Assembly (NCBI GenBank): GCA_963828405.1
Contig: CAWHEG010000012.1
Span: 1-64,000, forward strand
Length of the DNA: 64,000 nt
Direction of reading: 5' to 3'
From: JANMJD01 sp963828405
Lineage (GTDB): Bacteria; Actinomycetota; Acidimicrobiia; Acidimicrobiales; Ilumatobacteraceae
In this document: positions 25,817-34,833 of the stretch, piece after piece
Layout: every line of letters begins with the position of its first letter
Position numbering within the stretch: position 1 is the first letter of the stretch
The notes under the pieces: generated by a model
The model's input: only the letters and a program-made list of their open reading frames with translations
Database searches by the model: none
Told to the model about the DNA's origin: nothing
Translations under genes and position numbers: made by a program

Positions 25817-26854
25817 ATGAACGGCGACGAGGGCCCGGGCGTCGCGCTCTACGGGGCGGGGATGATCGCCGCCGTGCATGCGATGGCCGCCGAGATGCTC
25901 GCGCACCGCGTCGTCGCCGTCGCCTCACGCACGGGCCTCCGGGCCCGCCAGCTGGCCGATCGGATCGGCGCCCCGGTGGTCGACTACGCGGCGATGCCTC
26001 ATGGGCCCGACCGCATCGTCGTCATCGCCACACCGCCATCCGCTCACGCTGCGCCGGCACTCGACGCCCTGGCCAACGGCTCTGCCGTGCTGATCGAGAA
26101 GCCGCTGTGCACGACCCTGGCCGATGCCGACCGGCTCGTCGCCGCCGAGGCCGCGGCGCCAGGGCGGCTGCTGTACGCCGAGAACCTCGCCTACTCGCCG
26201 CTCATCGAGCGCCTGCTCACCGAGGCGGCCCACATCGGGCCGGCGACGTACATCGAGGCCCGTTCGCTCCAGGCCCGCCCGGTGTGGGGCGGGTTCCTCA
26301 CCCCGGAGTGGGGAGGCGGCAGCCTGTTCGATCTCGGCGCACATCCCCTGGCCCTCGTCGTGCTCCTCGGACGGCCGGCGACGGTCATCCAGGTGTCGGC
26401 CCGGCTGGTGATCGGTGCCGACTGCGACACCGACGAGCACGCGGATGTCGAACTCACCTTCTCCGACGGAGCGCGCGGCCGTGTCGTGGCCAGTTGGCAG
26501 GCCGGGCCCGGGCCCGTGTGGGACGTCCAGAAGGCGAGCGAGACCGGCGTCGTGCGCGCCGAGATCTTCCCCCGTCCGCTGCTCGAAGCCGACGGCGAGG
26601 AGATCCCGCTCGGCGCTCCCGGCCCCGAGGACTTCGTCACCGACTACGGCTACGTCGGCCAGCTCGCCGCCCTGTGCGACACGATGGAACGCGGTGACCG
26701 CCCGTTGATGGACGCGGTGTTCGGGCGGGAGATCCTCGACATCACCTGCGCGGCCTACGCCTCGGCGCGCAACGGACGCCCGCAGGCCGTACCGTTCACC
26801 GGCTCGCGGTCGGCGAGTCCGTGGGCGCTCTGGCGGACGGACGTGCCCGGCTAG
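25817..26854 (+). CDS. Gfo/Idh/MocA family oxidoreductase
   Basis: A 345-residue NAD(P)-dependent dehydrogenase. The N-terminal Rossmann fold has VALYGAGMIAAVHAMA; the canonical EKP motif appears as AVLIEKPLCTTLADAD, and the C-terminal alpha/beta domain has GGGSLFDLGAHPLALVVLLG. Members oxidise or reduce sugars, inositols and related polyols; the substrate cannot be told here. The ATG at 25817 is preceded by GGGAGCGG. Divergent from the PBP gene, with about 170 bp between them. Confidence 0.9.
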   Translation: MNGDEGPGVALYGAGMIAAVHAMAAEMLAHRVVAVASRTGLRARQLADRIGAPVVDYAAMPHGPDRIVVIATPPSAHAAPALDALANGSAVLIEKPLCTTLADADRLVAAEAAAPGRLLYAENLAYSPLIERLLTEAAHIGPATYIEARSLQARPVWGGFLTPEWGGGSLFDLGAHPLALVVLLGRPATVIQVSARLVIGADCDTDEHADVELTFSDGARGRVVASWQAGPGPVWDVQKASETGVVRAEIFPRPLLEADGEEIPLGAPGPEDFVTDYGYVGQLAALCDTMERGDRPLMDAVFGREILDITCAAYASARNGRPQAVPFTGSRSASPWALWRTDVPG

Positions 26855-27040
26855 CAGACGGCTCACCGGGGCCTGGCCGGTCACGTCGGGCTCACGGACA
26901 TCGCATTCGACCGCCGTACGTGGTGGTCCGTTTGCCCCAAACCGTCCGTCATGCCGCCCATCGTGGTTCTCGACCACGTTGGGAGATGGTTCGGCCGCTA
27001 CGATCTCGGCGACGGATCACGGCGGATCCGGGCGGAGGGC

Positions 27041-27622
27041 ATGCATCAAGTGGACATCGCAGATCTGGACGAAGCGGCGCTGGTCGCCGCGGCACGACTC
27101 GGTGATCGTGAGGCGTACGCCGAGCTCTACCGGCGGTTCCGGCCGACCGCCCGGGCGGCGGTGGCAGCGATGGGCGTCCCCCGCTTCGACCGGGACGACA
27201 TCGTCGACGAGGCATTCGCCAACATCCTCAGCGCCTTCCAACGGGGCAACGGCCCGGTCGACCAGTTCCGCCCGTACCTGATCGCCGCCGTACGGAACCT
27301 CGTCTACAACCAGACGAGGCGGGCGGCACGCGCCGACGAGGGCTGCCGGCGCCTGTCGGTCGATCTGCTGCGCGAGCAGATGGCACCCGGGGCCGAGTTC
27401 GAGCCCGACGTGCTGCGCCGGGCCCTCGATCAGCTGCCGGCGAGGTGGCGTCAGATCCTCCAGCAGGTGGAGATCGACGGCCGGCGCCCGGCCGAGCTCG
27501 CCGTCGAGCTGGGCATGTCGGCCAACGCGATCGCCGCGCTGAGCAGCCGGGCGCGCCGCGGCCTGCGGTCTGCCTACCTCGACGAGATGCGCCGGGACCG
27601 ACGCCGGTTCGCCCGCGTCTGA
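27041..27622 (+). CDS. ECF-type RNA polymerase sigma factor
   Basis: A 193-residue sigma-70 family protein of the extracytoplasmic-function kind. The region 2 part (AARLGDREAYAELYRRFRP, then DDIVDEAFANILSAFQRG) is followed by region 4 with a helix-turn-helix (RWRQILQQVEIDGRRPAELAVELGMSANAIAALSSRARRGLRSAYL). GGAGG at 27034-27038 is too close to the ATG at 27041 and better placed for GTG at 27050, so three residues are uncertain. No anti-sigma gene is adjacent, and its target promoters are unknown. Confidence 0.85.
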   Translation: MHQVDIADLDEAALVAAARLGDREAYAELYRRFRPTARAAVAAMGVPRFDRDDIVDEAFANILSAFQRGNGPVDQFRPYLIAAVRNLVYNQTRRAARADEGCRRLSVDLLREQMAPGAEFEPDVLRRALDQLPARWRQILQQVEIDGRRPAELAVELGMSANAIAALSSRARRGLRSAYLDEMRRDRRRFARV

Positions 27623-27649
27623 CGGCCTCGCCCCGGGGCCCGGGGACCG

Positions 27650-28900
27650 TCAGGCGTCGATCAGCCGGCCGTGGTTGAAGTCGTCGTAGGCGGCGAGGTC
27701 GAGGAAGCCGTGCCCGCAGTAGTTGAACAGGATCACCCGCTCCTCCCCCGTCTCCTTGGCGGCGAGCGCCTCGTCGATCGCCCCGCGGATCGAGTGCCCG
27801 CACTCCGGCGCCGCCACCCTGCCCTCGACCTGGGCGAACAGCTTGGCCGCCTCGAAGGTCTTGGACTGCGGATAGGCGATCGCCTCCATCCGTCCGGCCT
27901 TGACCAGGGCCGAGATGATCGGCGAGTCGCCGTGGTAGCGCAGCCCGCCGGCGTGGATCGTCGGCGGCATGAAGTCGTGGCCGAGCGTGTACATCGGCAT
28001 CATCGGCGTCATCCCGGCGGTGTCGCCGAAGTCGTAGCGGTACTCGCCCTGGGTGAGGGTCGGGCAGGAGAGCGGCTCGACGGCGAGCAGGCGCACCGCC
28101 GGATCCTCCATGAACGGCAGCGCCAGCCCGCCCAGGTTGGAGCCGCCGCCGCACGGGGCGATGACCACGTCGGGCCGCGCCTCGCCGGCCATCGCCATCT
28201 GCTCCTTGGCCTCCAGGCCGATCACGGTCTGGTGGAGCAGGACGTGGTTGAGCACCGAGCCCAGGGCGTAGTGCGTGTCCTCACGGCCGACGGCGTCGCG
28301 CACCGCGTCGGAGATCGCCATCCCGAGCGACCCCGGCGACGACGGGTCGTCGACGGGTGAGGGCACGCACGTCGCCCCCCATGTCTCCATGATGATCCGC
28401 CGGTAGGGCTTGCTCTCGAAGCTGTTGCGCACCATGTAGACCTTGCACTCCAGGTCGTACTGGGCACAGGCGAAGGCCAGCGCCGTCCCCCACTGACCGG
28501 CGCCGGTCTCGGTGGTCAGTCGCTTGATGCCCTCCTTGGCGTTGTAGTACGCCTGCGGGACGGCGGTGTTGGGTTTGTGGGAGCCGGCCGGCGACCCGCT
28601 CTCGTCCTTGTAGTAGATCCGTGCCGGGGTCCCCAGCGCCTTCTCCAGCCGGGTGGCCCGCATCAGCGGCGTCGGCCTCCACAGCCGCAGCACGTCGATG
28701 ATCTCACCGGGGATGTCGACCTCGAGCGCGGTGGTCACCTCCTGCTCGATCAGCGCCATCGGGAACAGCGGCGCCAGGTCGGCCGGCCCGATCGGCTCGC
28801 CGGTGCCGGGGTGCAAGGGCGGCCCCATCGGTTCGGGCAGGCGGGGCACGGCGTTGAACCATGCCGTCGGGATCTTGTCGATCGGAAGCGTGAAGCGCAT
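27650..28900 (-). CDS. trpB: TrpB2-type tryptophan synthase beta chain
   Basis: A 416-residue PLP enzyme of the TrpB2 branch, longer than TrpB1 at the N-terminus. PLP lysine lies in GSHKPNTAVPQAYY, the glycine-rich phosphate loop in APCGGGSNLGGLALP, and TETGAGQWGTALAFACA is the other hallmark. It condenses indole with serine. TrpB2 proteins generally work without TrpA. It lies just downstream of trpC (44 bp), and no trpA is visible in the window. Faces the ECF sigma gene. Confidence 0.93.
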   Translation of the reverse strand: MRFTLPIDKIPTAWFNAVPRLPEPMGPPLHPGTGEPIGPADLAPLFPMALIEQEVTTALEVDIPGEIIDVLRLWRPTPLMRATRLEKALGTPARIYYKDESGSPAGSHKPNTAVPQAYYNAKEGIKRLTTETGAGQWGTALAFACAQYDLECKVYMVRNSFESKPYRRIIMETWGATCVPSPVDDPSSPGSLGMAISDAVRDAVGREDTHYALGSVLNHVLLHQTVIGLEAKEQMAMAGEARPDVVIAPCGGGSNLGGLALPFMEDPAVRLLAVEPLSCPTLTQGEYRYDFGDTAGMTPMMPMYTLGHDFMPPTIHAGGLRYHGDSPIISALVKAGRMEAIAYPQSKTFEAAKLFAQVEGRVAAPECGHSIRGAIDEALAAKETGEERVILFNYCGHGFLDLAAYDDFNHGRLIDA

Positions 28901-28944
28901 GATGTCCCTTCGTGTTCGGGCCGCGAGGGCGGCGTCCGGGTCGT

Positions 28945-29718
28945 TCAGGCTCGCAGGTCGGCGATCACGGCCTCCGGATCGTCAGCCGTCACCAGGGTCT
29001 CACCCACGAGTACCGCATCGTAGCCAGCCGCCGCGAGGCGCCGGGCGTCCCCGGCGTGGCGCACGCCGGACTCGGCGACCTTCACGGCTCCGGGCGGGAT
29101 GACGCCTGCCATCCGCCGGGCCCGGTCGTGATCGACCTCGAAGGTGACCAGGTCACGCTGGTTGACCCCGATCAAATCGGCGCCGGCTGCAAGCGCGTGG
29201 CCGAGCTCGTGTTCGTCGTGGATCTCGACCAGGACGTCGATGCCGATCCGGCGGGCCACGTGGTGCAGACCGGCCAACTCGTCGGGGTCGAGCGCGGCGG
29301 CGATGAGCAGCACGCAATCGGCCCCCATCAGGCGGGCGTCGCACACGTCCCGGGCGCCGACGGTGAAGTCCTTGCGCAGCACCGGCAGATCGCAGGCGTT
29401 GCGGGCCGCCTGCAGATCGGCGACGGATCCGCCGAAGAACTCGGCATCGGTGAGCACCGACAGGCACGCCGCTCCCCCCCGCTGGTAGGTGGCCGCGATC
29501 ACCGCCGGATCGAGCCCGGGCCGGAGGTCGCCCTTCGACGGGGACCGTCGCTTGATCTCGGCGATCACGCTCAACCGATCGTGGCCGGTGAGCGCGGCAC
29601 GGAAACCCCTCGACGGGGGCATCTGCCCCGCCCGCTCGATGAGCTCATCGAGGGGTCGCTCGTCGGTCGCGGCGATCTCGCGGTGCCGGGCCAGGATGCG
29701 ATCGAGGTAGGTCGCCAC
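28945..29718 (-). CDS. trpC: Indole-3-glycerol phosphate synthase
   Basis: A 257-residue TIM barrel that closes the indole ring in tryptophan synthesis. Diagnostic stretches are VIAEIKRRSPSKG (catalytic Lys), SVLTDAEFFGGS, LRKDFTVGARDV, GADCVLLIAAAL, LIGVNQRDLVTFEVD and VAESGVRHAGD. Normal length. It is followed by trpB2 on the same strand, a partial trp operon; trpE lies elsewhere in the window with hisI. Confidence 0.95.
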   Translation of the reverse strand: MATYLDRILARHREIAATDERPLDELIERAGQMPPSRGFRAALTGHDRLSVIAEIKRRSPSKGDLRPGLDPAVIAATYQRGGAACLSVLTDAEFFGGSVADLQAARNACDLPVLRKDFTVGARDVCDARLMGADCVLLIAAALDPDELAGLHHVARRIGIDVLVEIHDEHELGHALAAGADLIGVNQRDLVTFEVDHDRARRMAGVIPPGAVKVAESGVRHAGDARRLAAAGYDAVLVGETLVTADDPEAVIADLRA

Positions 29719-29728
29719 TCGTCCGGGC

Positions 29729-29842
29729 TCAGTCCGCGCCCTTGCCGACCACGCCGGTGAGGAAGGTCGGCTCGGGCCGCTTGGCGGTGAACGGCCGCAT
29801 CAGCACGGCCGTGATCCTGACGGTCAACGAAACCTTCGACAT
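29729..29842 (-). CDS. Short hypothetical protein before trpC
   Basis: A 37-residue frame, MSKVSLTVRITAVLMRPF and on to KGAD, with a good GGAG ribosome site 8 bases before its ATG (minus strand). It ends 10 bases before the trpC ATG. It contains no tryptophan codons, so it is not a classical trp attenuator leader. It could be a small coupled protein or a spurious frame in the trpC leader. Confidence 0.35.
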   Translation of the reverse strand: MSKVSLTVRITAVLMRPFTAKRPEPTFLTGVVGKGAD

Positions 29843-29946
29843 CAGCGGTACTCCAGAGGCGGGGCCGGGCCGGACGGCCGGCGGTCCGATGACCGTAGCG
29901 TCCGATGACCGTCGGCCACGACCGACGAGCGCGACGATGTGCAGTC

Positions 29947-30624
29947 GTGAACCGCGAGTCAACCATCGTCGTCGTCGAGGACGAGAGCAACATCGCCGAC
30001 CTCCTCGACATCTACCTGCGGGACGCGGGCTTCCGCGTGCTGCTCGCCCCCAGCGGGGAGCGCGGGCTGGAGATGATCGAGCGCCATGCTCCGGACCTGT
30101 GCATCGTCGACATCGGCCTGCCCGGCATCGACGGCTTCGAGCTCGTCCGCCGGCTGCGGTCGCGCAGCTCGACCCCGGTGATGTTCCTCACCGCTCGCCA
30201 CGACGAGATCGACCGCATCCTCGGTCTCGAGCTGGGAGCCGACGACTACGTCACCAAGCCGTTCTCCCCACGCGAGGTGGTCGCCCGCGTCCGGGCGATC
30301 CTGCGACGGGGCCAAGCCGTCGCCGGCGCGGCGGCGACGCTCATCGAGCTCGGCGAGGGCCTGTTGATCGATCTGGCCCGTCGCGAGGTGACGGCCAATG
30401 CCGCGGTCGTCGGGCTGGCCACCCGCGAATTCGATCTGCTCGCCTTCCTGGCCCGCAACCAGGGGATCGCCCTCAGCCGCCAGCAGCTGCTCGACGGGGT
30501 GTGGGGGACCGACTGGTACGGCGACGACCGGACGGTCGACGTCCACGTCCGCCAGCTGCGCAAGAAGCTCGGCGACGACCTGCCCCTGGCCACCGTCTGG
30601 GGCATCGGCTACCGCCTCGGGTAG
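29947..30624 (+). CDS. OmpR-family response regulator
   Basis: A 225-residue regulator. The receiver domain (residues 6-118) has the acidic pair E11-D12, phospho-acceptor Asp55 (IVDIGLPG), Thr82 and Lys104 (TKPFSPRE). The C-terminal winged helix (about 130-222) has LATREFDLLAFLARNQG and RTVDVHVRQLRKKLGDD, ending GIGYRLG. The GTG at 29947 (VNRESTIVVVEDE) gives a standard-length receiver. The partner histidine kinase follows 59 bp downstream. The spacer carries phased direct repeats that are a likely autoregulatory site. Confidence 0.93.
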   Translation: MNRESTIVVVEDESNIADLLDIYLRDAGFRVLLAPSGERGLEMIERHAPDLCIVDIGLPGIDGFELVRRLRSRSSTPVMFLTARHDEIDRILGLELGADDYVTKPFSPREVVARVRAILRRGQAVAGAAATLIELGEGLLIDLARREVTANAAVVGLATREFDLLAFLARNQGIALSRQQLLDGVWGTDWYGDDRTVDVHVRQLRKKLGDDLPLATVWGIGYRLG

Positions 30625-30660
30625 ATCACCCTCCCCTCACAGATCACACTCCCCTCACAG
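30623..30660. promoter_or_regulatory. Phased direct repeats, candidate response-regulator box
   Basis: Two 18-bp copies differing at one base lie head to tail at 30623-30640 and 30641-30658. Within each copy TCAC recurs at an 11-bp step (30626/30637 and 30644/30655). Such helical-turn-phased direct repeats are typical of OmpR-family binding sites. The site overlaps the regulator's stop codon and precedes the kinase gene. A related TCAC series occurs at 49335-49361. Confidence 0.55.
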
Positions 30661-30683
30661 TTGTGCGGCAGGATGACGCCGTC

Positions 30684-32066
30684 ATGACCAGGCGGATCAC
30701 GCTCGCCATCCTCGCCACCCTGATCGCCGCCCTGGCCGTCGTCGGCAGCGGCACGATCGTGCTCGCCAACGTCCGCGCCCGGGCAACGACCGAACGGGAG
30801 CTGCGCGCCCAGGTCGGAGACGTCGCAGATCGCCTGACCGAGGTGATGGCCGCGCAGCCGGCCGCCGACGAAGCCGGCCTGTCGCCCGAGGAGCTCCTCC
30901 GCCGGCGGCTGCGCACGACACGGCTCGTCGCCCGGATCCTCAGCCTCGACGACTTCGGCGTGGTCACGATCACCCCGCAGGGCCGGATCGTCGGCGAGCT
31001 GCTCACATCGGTCGACAGCGGCATGCTCGACATCACGACGCTGAGGGCCGGCGAGGTGCGTGCGGGGCGATCCGCCGGCAAGGTCGTCGTCGCCACGGCA
31101 CTCGGCCTGCCCCGGGCGCGACTGGTGATCATCGCCTCCCGTCGGCCGAACGCCGGGCTCGGGGCGTCGGTGCGCTGGTTCGTCCTCGCCGCCGTCGGCA
31201 CCGTGGCCGTCGGCACCGTGGTCGCCACGGCCCTGGGCCGCCGCCTGTCGCGACCGGTGCGCGAGGCGGGGATGGCAGCTCGGCGGATCGCCGCCGGTGA
31301 ACTGTCTGCCCGGCTCGCTCCGCCCCGCCCCGGCGAGGTCGACGAGTTGAGCGAGCTGACCAACTCGATCAACACGATGGCGGCCAACCTGCAGCGCTCG
31401 CGCTCGGTGGAGCAGCAGTTCCTGCTCTCGGTCTCCCACGACCTGCGCACCCCGCTGACCTCGATCCGCGGCTATGCCGAGGCGATCGCCGACGGGGCCG
31501 GTGACGCCCGGCGGTCGGCCGGGGTGATCCTGTCGGAGTCGCGGCGCCTCGAGCGGCTCGTCACCGACCTGCTCGACCTGGCGAAGGTCCAGACCCGCAG
31601 CTTCACCCTCCGGCCGGCGCCGATCGACCTGGCCGGCCTGGCCCGCGCCGGAGTCGACTCGGTGGCCCCTGCGGCCGCCGCCCGGCTGCTCCGGGTCACC
31701 TGCGTCTCGCCCGGGCCCATGCCGATCGTCGGGGATCCCGACCGGGTCGCCCAGATCATCGCCAACCTGATCGACAACGCCCTGACGTACGCCCGCACGA
31801 CGGTGACGGTGACCGTCGCCCGGGCACCCGACGGCAGGGACGCCCAGCTCGATGTGGACGACGACGGCCCCGGGATCCCGCCCGACGACCTCGGGCGGGT
31901 CTTCGAGCGCCTGTTCGTCGCCCGCAACCAGGGTGAGCGCCGGGAGAGCGGCTCGGGCATCGGACTGGCGATCGTCGCCGAACTGGTCTCGGCGATGGGT
32001 GGCAGCGTTCATGCCGCGGACTCCCCGCTCGGGGGTGCGCGGATCGTCGTCCGCCTCCCCGGGTGA
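30684..32066 (+). CDS. Sensor histidine kinase
   Basis: A 460-residue membrane kinase. Membrane segments at about residues 8-29 and 164-186 flank a roughly 135-residue extracytoplasmic sensor. Then come a HAMP domain (LSRPVREAGMAARRIAAGELSARL), a dimerisation domain with phospho-acceptor His252 (LLSVSHDLRTPLTSIRGYAEA) and an ATPase domain with the N box NLIDNALTYA, DDGPGIPP and SGSGIGLAIVAELV. It pairs with the upstream regulator. The signal is unknown. Confidence 0.94.
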   Translation: MTRRITLAILATLIAALAVVGSGTIVLANVRARATTERELRAQVGDVADRLTEVMAAQPAADEAGLSPEELLRRRLRTTRLVARILSLDDFGVVTITPQGRIVGELLTSVDSGMLDITTLRAGEVRAGRSAGKVVVATALGLPRARLVIIASRRPNAGLGASVRWFVLAAVGTVAVGTVVATALGRRLSRPVREAGMAARRIAAGELSARLAPPRPGEVDELSELTNSINTMAANLQRSRSVEQQFLLSVSHDLRTPLTSIRGYAEAIADGAGDARRSAGVILSESRRLERLVTDLLDLAKVQTRSFTLRPAPIDLAGLARAGVDSVAPAAAARLLRVTCVSPGPMPIVGDPDRVAQIIANLIDNALTYARTTVTVTVARAPDGRDAQLDVDDDGPGIPPDDLGRVFERLFVARNQGERRESGSGIGLAIVAELVSAMGGSVHAADSPLGGARIVVRLPG

Positions 32067-32141
32067 TCCCCGACGGGTCCGCCGCCGGCCGACCGGGCCT
32101 CCCCGGGTGATCCCCGACGGGTCCGCCGCCGGCCGACCGGG
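32054..32141 (+). repeat. Perfect 44-bp tandem duplication at the kinase stop
   Basis: The unit 32054-32097 is repeated exactly at 32098-32141. It begins inside the last codons of the kinase and includes the TGA, so the second copy lies in the 87-bp gap before the facing ygfZ gene. A recent slippage or assembly duplication is likely, since the copies have no differences. Confidence 0.85.
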
Positions 32142-32153
32142 CCGGACGGTCGC

Positions 32154-32939
32154 CTACTCGGACGGGTCGGCCCGGCCTCGGGAGATGATCGTCGCCGCCG
32201 CGTCGTTGATCGTCGCCGGTGAGGGGGCGGCGACCGTACGGCGCACGAACCCGAGCGCGTCGAACCCCGCCACACTGGTCAGCGTGCCGGCGACGACCCC
32301 GGCGACGACGATGTCGTCGCCGGGCCGGGCAGGCGCCGTGAGCTGCAGGCGGTGGAGCATCTTGGGCACGTTGTTGCCCCGACTGTCGATCCGGGCGACG
32401 AGCTCCTGGCCGGTGTAGCAGCCCTTGGTGAAGCTGACGGCGACGGGGACGATCCCGGTCTCGCCCGGGATCGTCCCCTCGGCCAACTCGGCCGGCCCGG
32501 GCCACACCGCGGCGATCCGCCGTCGTTCGTAGGCGTCGTCGTCGGCCGCCGCCCCCGGCGGCGCGCCACGGTGGACCCCGACCCCCCACCAGCCAACCAG
32601 GTCCTGGCCGGCGAGGTCCGCGCCGGCGAGGCTGTCGCCGGCGATGTCGACCGACCGCGTCCCCGCCGCCATCATCACCTTGGTGCGGATCAGGAACCGG
32701 CGCAGGCGGGTCTCGACGGCGGCGCCCTGACCGGCCTCGACGTCGAGCTCGTAGGCGTCGTCACCCGAGCGCCGCACGCGCACGAGGAAGCCCAGCTTGC
32801 CCGACGGTTCGAGCAGGAAGGCCCAGCACGAGCCGCCCCGGGCGAGTCCGGCGACGTCGTTCGACACCTGGCCCTGCAGGTACTTGACGGCGTCGGGACC
32901 GACGACCGACAGCGTGTCGCGCTCGACACAGATGCTCAC
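32154..32939 (-). CDS. ygfZ: YgfZ/GcvT-like folate-binding protein
   Basis: A 261-residue member of the YgfZ family, which uses tetrahydrofolate and supports assembly or repair of certain iron-sulfur enzymes. The family signature K-G-C-Y-x-G-Q-E is visible as FTKGCYTGQELVARI near residue 170. The N-terminal part (VVGPDAVKYLQGQVSNDV) is also typical. The GTG at 32939 overlaps the trpE stop (GTGA), so it is probably translated from the hisI-trpE-ygfZ message. Confidence 0.9.
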   Translation of the reverse strand: MSICVERDTLSVVGPDAVKYLQGQVSNDVAGLARGGSCWAFLLEPSGKLGFLVRVRRSGDDAYELDVEAGQGAAVETRLRRFLIRTKVMMAAGTRSVDIAGDSLAGADLAGQDLVGWWGVGVHRGAPPGAAADDDAYERRRIAAVWPGPAELAEGTIPGETGIVPVAVSFTKGCYTGQELVARIDSRGNNVPKMLHRLQLTAPARPGDDIVVAGVVAGTLTSVAGFDALGFVRRTVAAPSPATINDAAATIISRGRADPSE

Positions 32940-34474
32940 GCGACGGTCCCGTGTCGACGCCGCATCGCCGTCATCCGGCGCGCCGCCGGGATGGCGGCGA
33001 GCAGGGCGGCCGCCTTGTTGCGGCACTCCAGATCCTCCTCGTCGGCGATCGAATCGGCGACGATGCCCGCTCCGGCCTGGAGCGAGGCGACCCGGGGCCC
33101 GACGAACATCGTGCGGATGGCGATCGCCGTATCGAGGTTGCCGGTGAAATCGACGTAGCCGACCACGCCGGCGTACGGTCCCCGCTTCACCGGCTCGAGG
33201 CTGTCGATGATCTCCATCGCCCGTACCTTGGGCGCCCCCGACACCGTGCCCGCCGGGAGCGTGGCCCGCAGCACGTCGATCGGGCCCAGGCCGTCGCGCA
33301 GTTCGCCCGAGATCTGCGACGTGAGGTGCATCACGTGGCTGTAGCGCTCCAGGGTGAGCAACTCGTCGGCCTGCACCGTGCCGAACCTGGCCACCCGACC
33401 GACGTCGTTGCGGGCGAGGTCGACGAGCATGATGTGTTCGGCGACCTCCTTGGGGTTCTCGCGCAGTTCACCGGCCATCCGGCGGTCGTCGTCGTCGTTG
33501 CGACCCCGGCGGCGCGTCCCGGCGATCGGCCGGGAGACGACCCTGCCGTCGCGCAGCTGCACCATCGGCTCGGGCGACGATCCGACGATGGTGATGTCGG
33601 GATGGCGCAGGAAGTACATGTACGGGCTCGGGTTGACCTGGCGCAGGACGCGGTAGACGTCGAACGGGTCGGCCTCGAGCTCGACGTCGTAACGTTGCGA
33701 GAGCACCACCTGGAAGACGTCACCTGCGCGGATGTGCTCCCTGGCCACCTCGACGGCCTGCTGGTACATGCCGTTGGGCATCGACGAGCGCATCGGCGGC
33801 AGCGCGTCGAGCGGATCGGGCGGCTCCACCGGCGCATACGGCAGCGGGCGGGCCAGATCGGCGATCGCCTGTTCCACGCGGCCGGCGGCGTCGTCGTAGG
33901 CGGCATCGAGCTGGTCGCCCGACAGACCGAGCACCGGCACGCTCTCGATCAGGTAGACGCGTTGGCGCCAGTGGTCGAACGCGGCCAGCGAGCCGATGAC
34001 GCTCATCACCGCGTCGGGCATCGCGCGGTCGTCGGTCGGGACGTCGGGCAGGCGCTCGACCTCGCGGATCACGTCGTAGCCGAGGAAGCCCATCACCCCG
34101 CCGTGCAGCGGGGGGAGATCGGGCAATTTCGGCCCGCGGTACACTGCGAGCAACTCCTCGAGCGCGGCGAGCATCCCGCAGTCGAGGGGCACGCCGGGCG
34201 GCACCGAGCCGTCCACGGTGATCCGGCCGTCGCGCAGCGTCATCGTCGCGCTCGGGTCTCGCCCGACGAACGAGTACCGGCTCCAGCGCTCGCCGTGCTC
34301 GACCGATTCGAGGAGGAACCCGACGCCGTCGCCGACGAGCTTGGCGAACGCCGCCACCGGCGTCTCGAGGTCGCCGAGCAGTTCGGCCCACACCGGCACG
34401 ACGGTGTGCTCGGTGGCCAGCGCATGGAACTCGGCGCGGCTCGGGCGCATGCGGACGTCGGACGTCGCCGTCAC
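32936..34474 (-). CDS. trpE: Anthranilate synthase component I
   Basis: A 512-residue chorismate-using enzyme making anthranilate. The N-terminal feedback domain is followed by the catalytic domain with DVFQVVLSQRYDVE, NPSPYMYFL, GSSPEPMVQLRDGRVVSRPI, AGTRRRG, DLARNDVGRVA and LPAGTVSGAPKVRAMEIID. The GTG at 34474 overlaps the hisI stop and gives a family-normal length. No trpG partner is visible in the window. The overlap with hisI ties tryptophan to histidine expression, an arrangement seen in several actinobacteria. Confidence 0.95.
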   Translation of the reverse strand: MTATSDVRMRPSRAEFHALATEHTVVPVWAELLGDLETPVAAFAKLVGDGVGFLLESVEHGERWSRYSFVGRDPSATMTLRDGRITVDGSVPPGVPLDCGMLAALEELLAVYRGPKLPDLPPLHGGVMGFLGYDVIREVERLPDVPTDDRAMPDAVMSVIGSLAAFDHWRQRVYLIESVPVLGLSGDQLDAAYDDAAGRVEQAIADLARPLPYAPVEPPDPLDALPPMRSSMPNGMYQQAVEVAREHIRAGDVFQVVLSQRYDVELEADPFDVYRVLRQVNPSPYMYFLRHPDITIVGSSPEPMVQLRDGRVVSRPIAGTRRRGRNDDDDRRMAGELRENPKEVAEHIMLVDLARNDVGRVARFGTVQADELLTLERYSHVMHLTSQISGELRDGLGPIDVLRATLPAGTVSGAPKVRAMEIIDSLEPVKRGPYAGVVGYVDFTGNLDTAIAIRTMFVGPRVASLQAGAGIVADSIADEEDLECRNKAAALLAAIPAARRMTAMRRRHGTVA

Positions 34475-34833
34475 GACGCCTCGCCGAAGCGGCGGAAGAA
34501 GCAGGAGCGGGCGCCGGTGTGGCATGCCCCGGCGCCGGCCTGGACCACCTTGAACAGCAGGACGTCGGCGTCGCAGTCGTAGTAGGCCTCCTGCACGTAC
34601 TGCGCGTCGCCGCTGGTATCGCCCTTGCGCCAGACCTCCTGGCGGCTGCGCGACCAGTAGACCATCCGACCCTCCGACAGCGTCGCCGCCAGGGTCTCGG
34701 CGTTCATCCAGGCCATCATCAGCACGTCTCCGCTCGCCGCATCCTGGGCGATGGCCGGCGCGAGACCCTGGGCGTCGTAGCGGACGGCGGCGAGTTGTTC
34801 GGCGGTGGCCGCGATCGGGACGCCTGCGGGCAT
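34471..34833 (-). CDS. hisI: Phosphoribosyl-AMP cyclohydrolase
   Basis: A 120-residue zinc enzyme opening the adenine ring in histidine synthesis. Recognised by VLMMAWMNAETLAATLSEGR, VYWSRSRQEVWRKGDTSG, the zinc-ligand stretch DCDADVLLF and GACHTGARSCFFR. It is the single-domain HisI form without HisE. First gene of the overlapping hisI-trpE-ygfZ group. Confidence 0.95.
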   Translation of the reverse strand: MPAGVPIAATAEQLAAVRYDAQGLAPAIAQDAASGDVLMMAWMNAETLAATLSEGRMVYWSRSRQEVWRKGDTSGDAQYVQEAYYDCDADVLLFKVVQAGAGACHTGARSCFFRRFGEAS

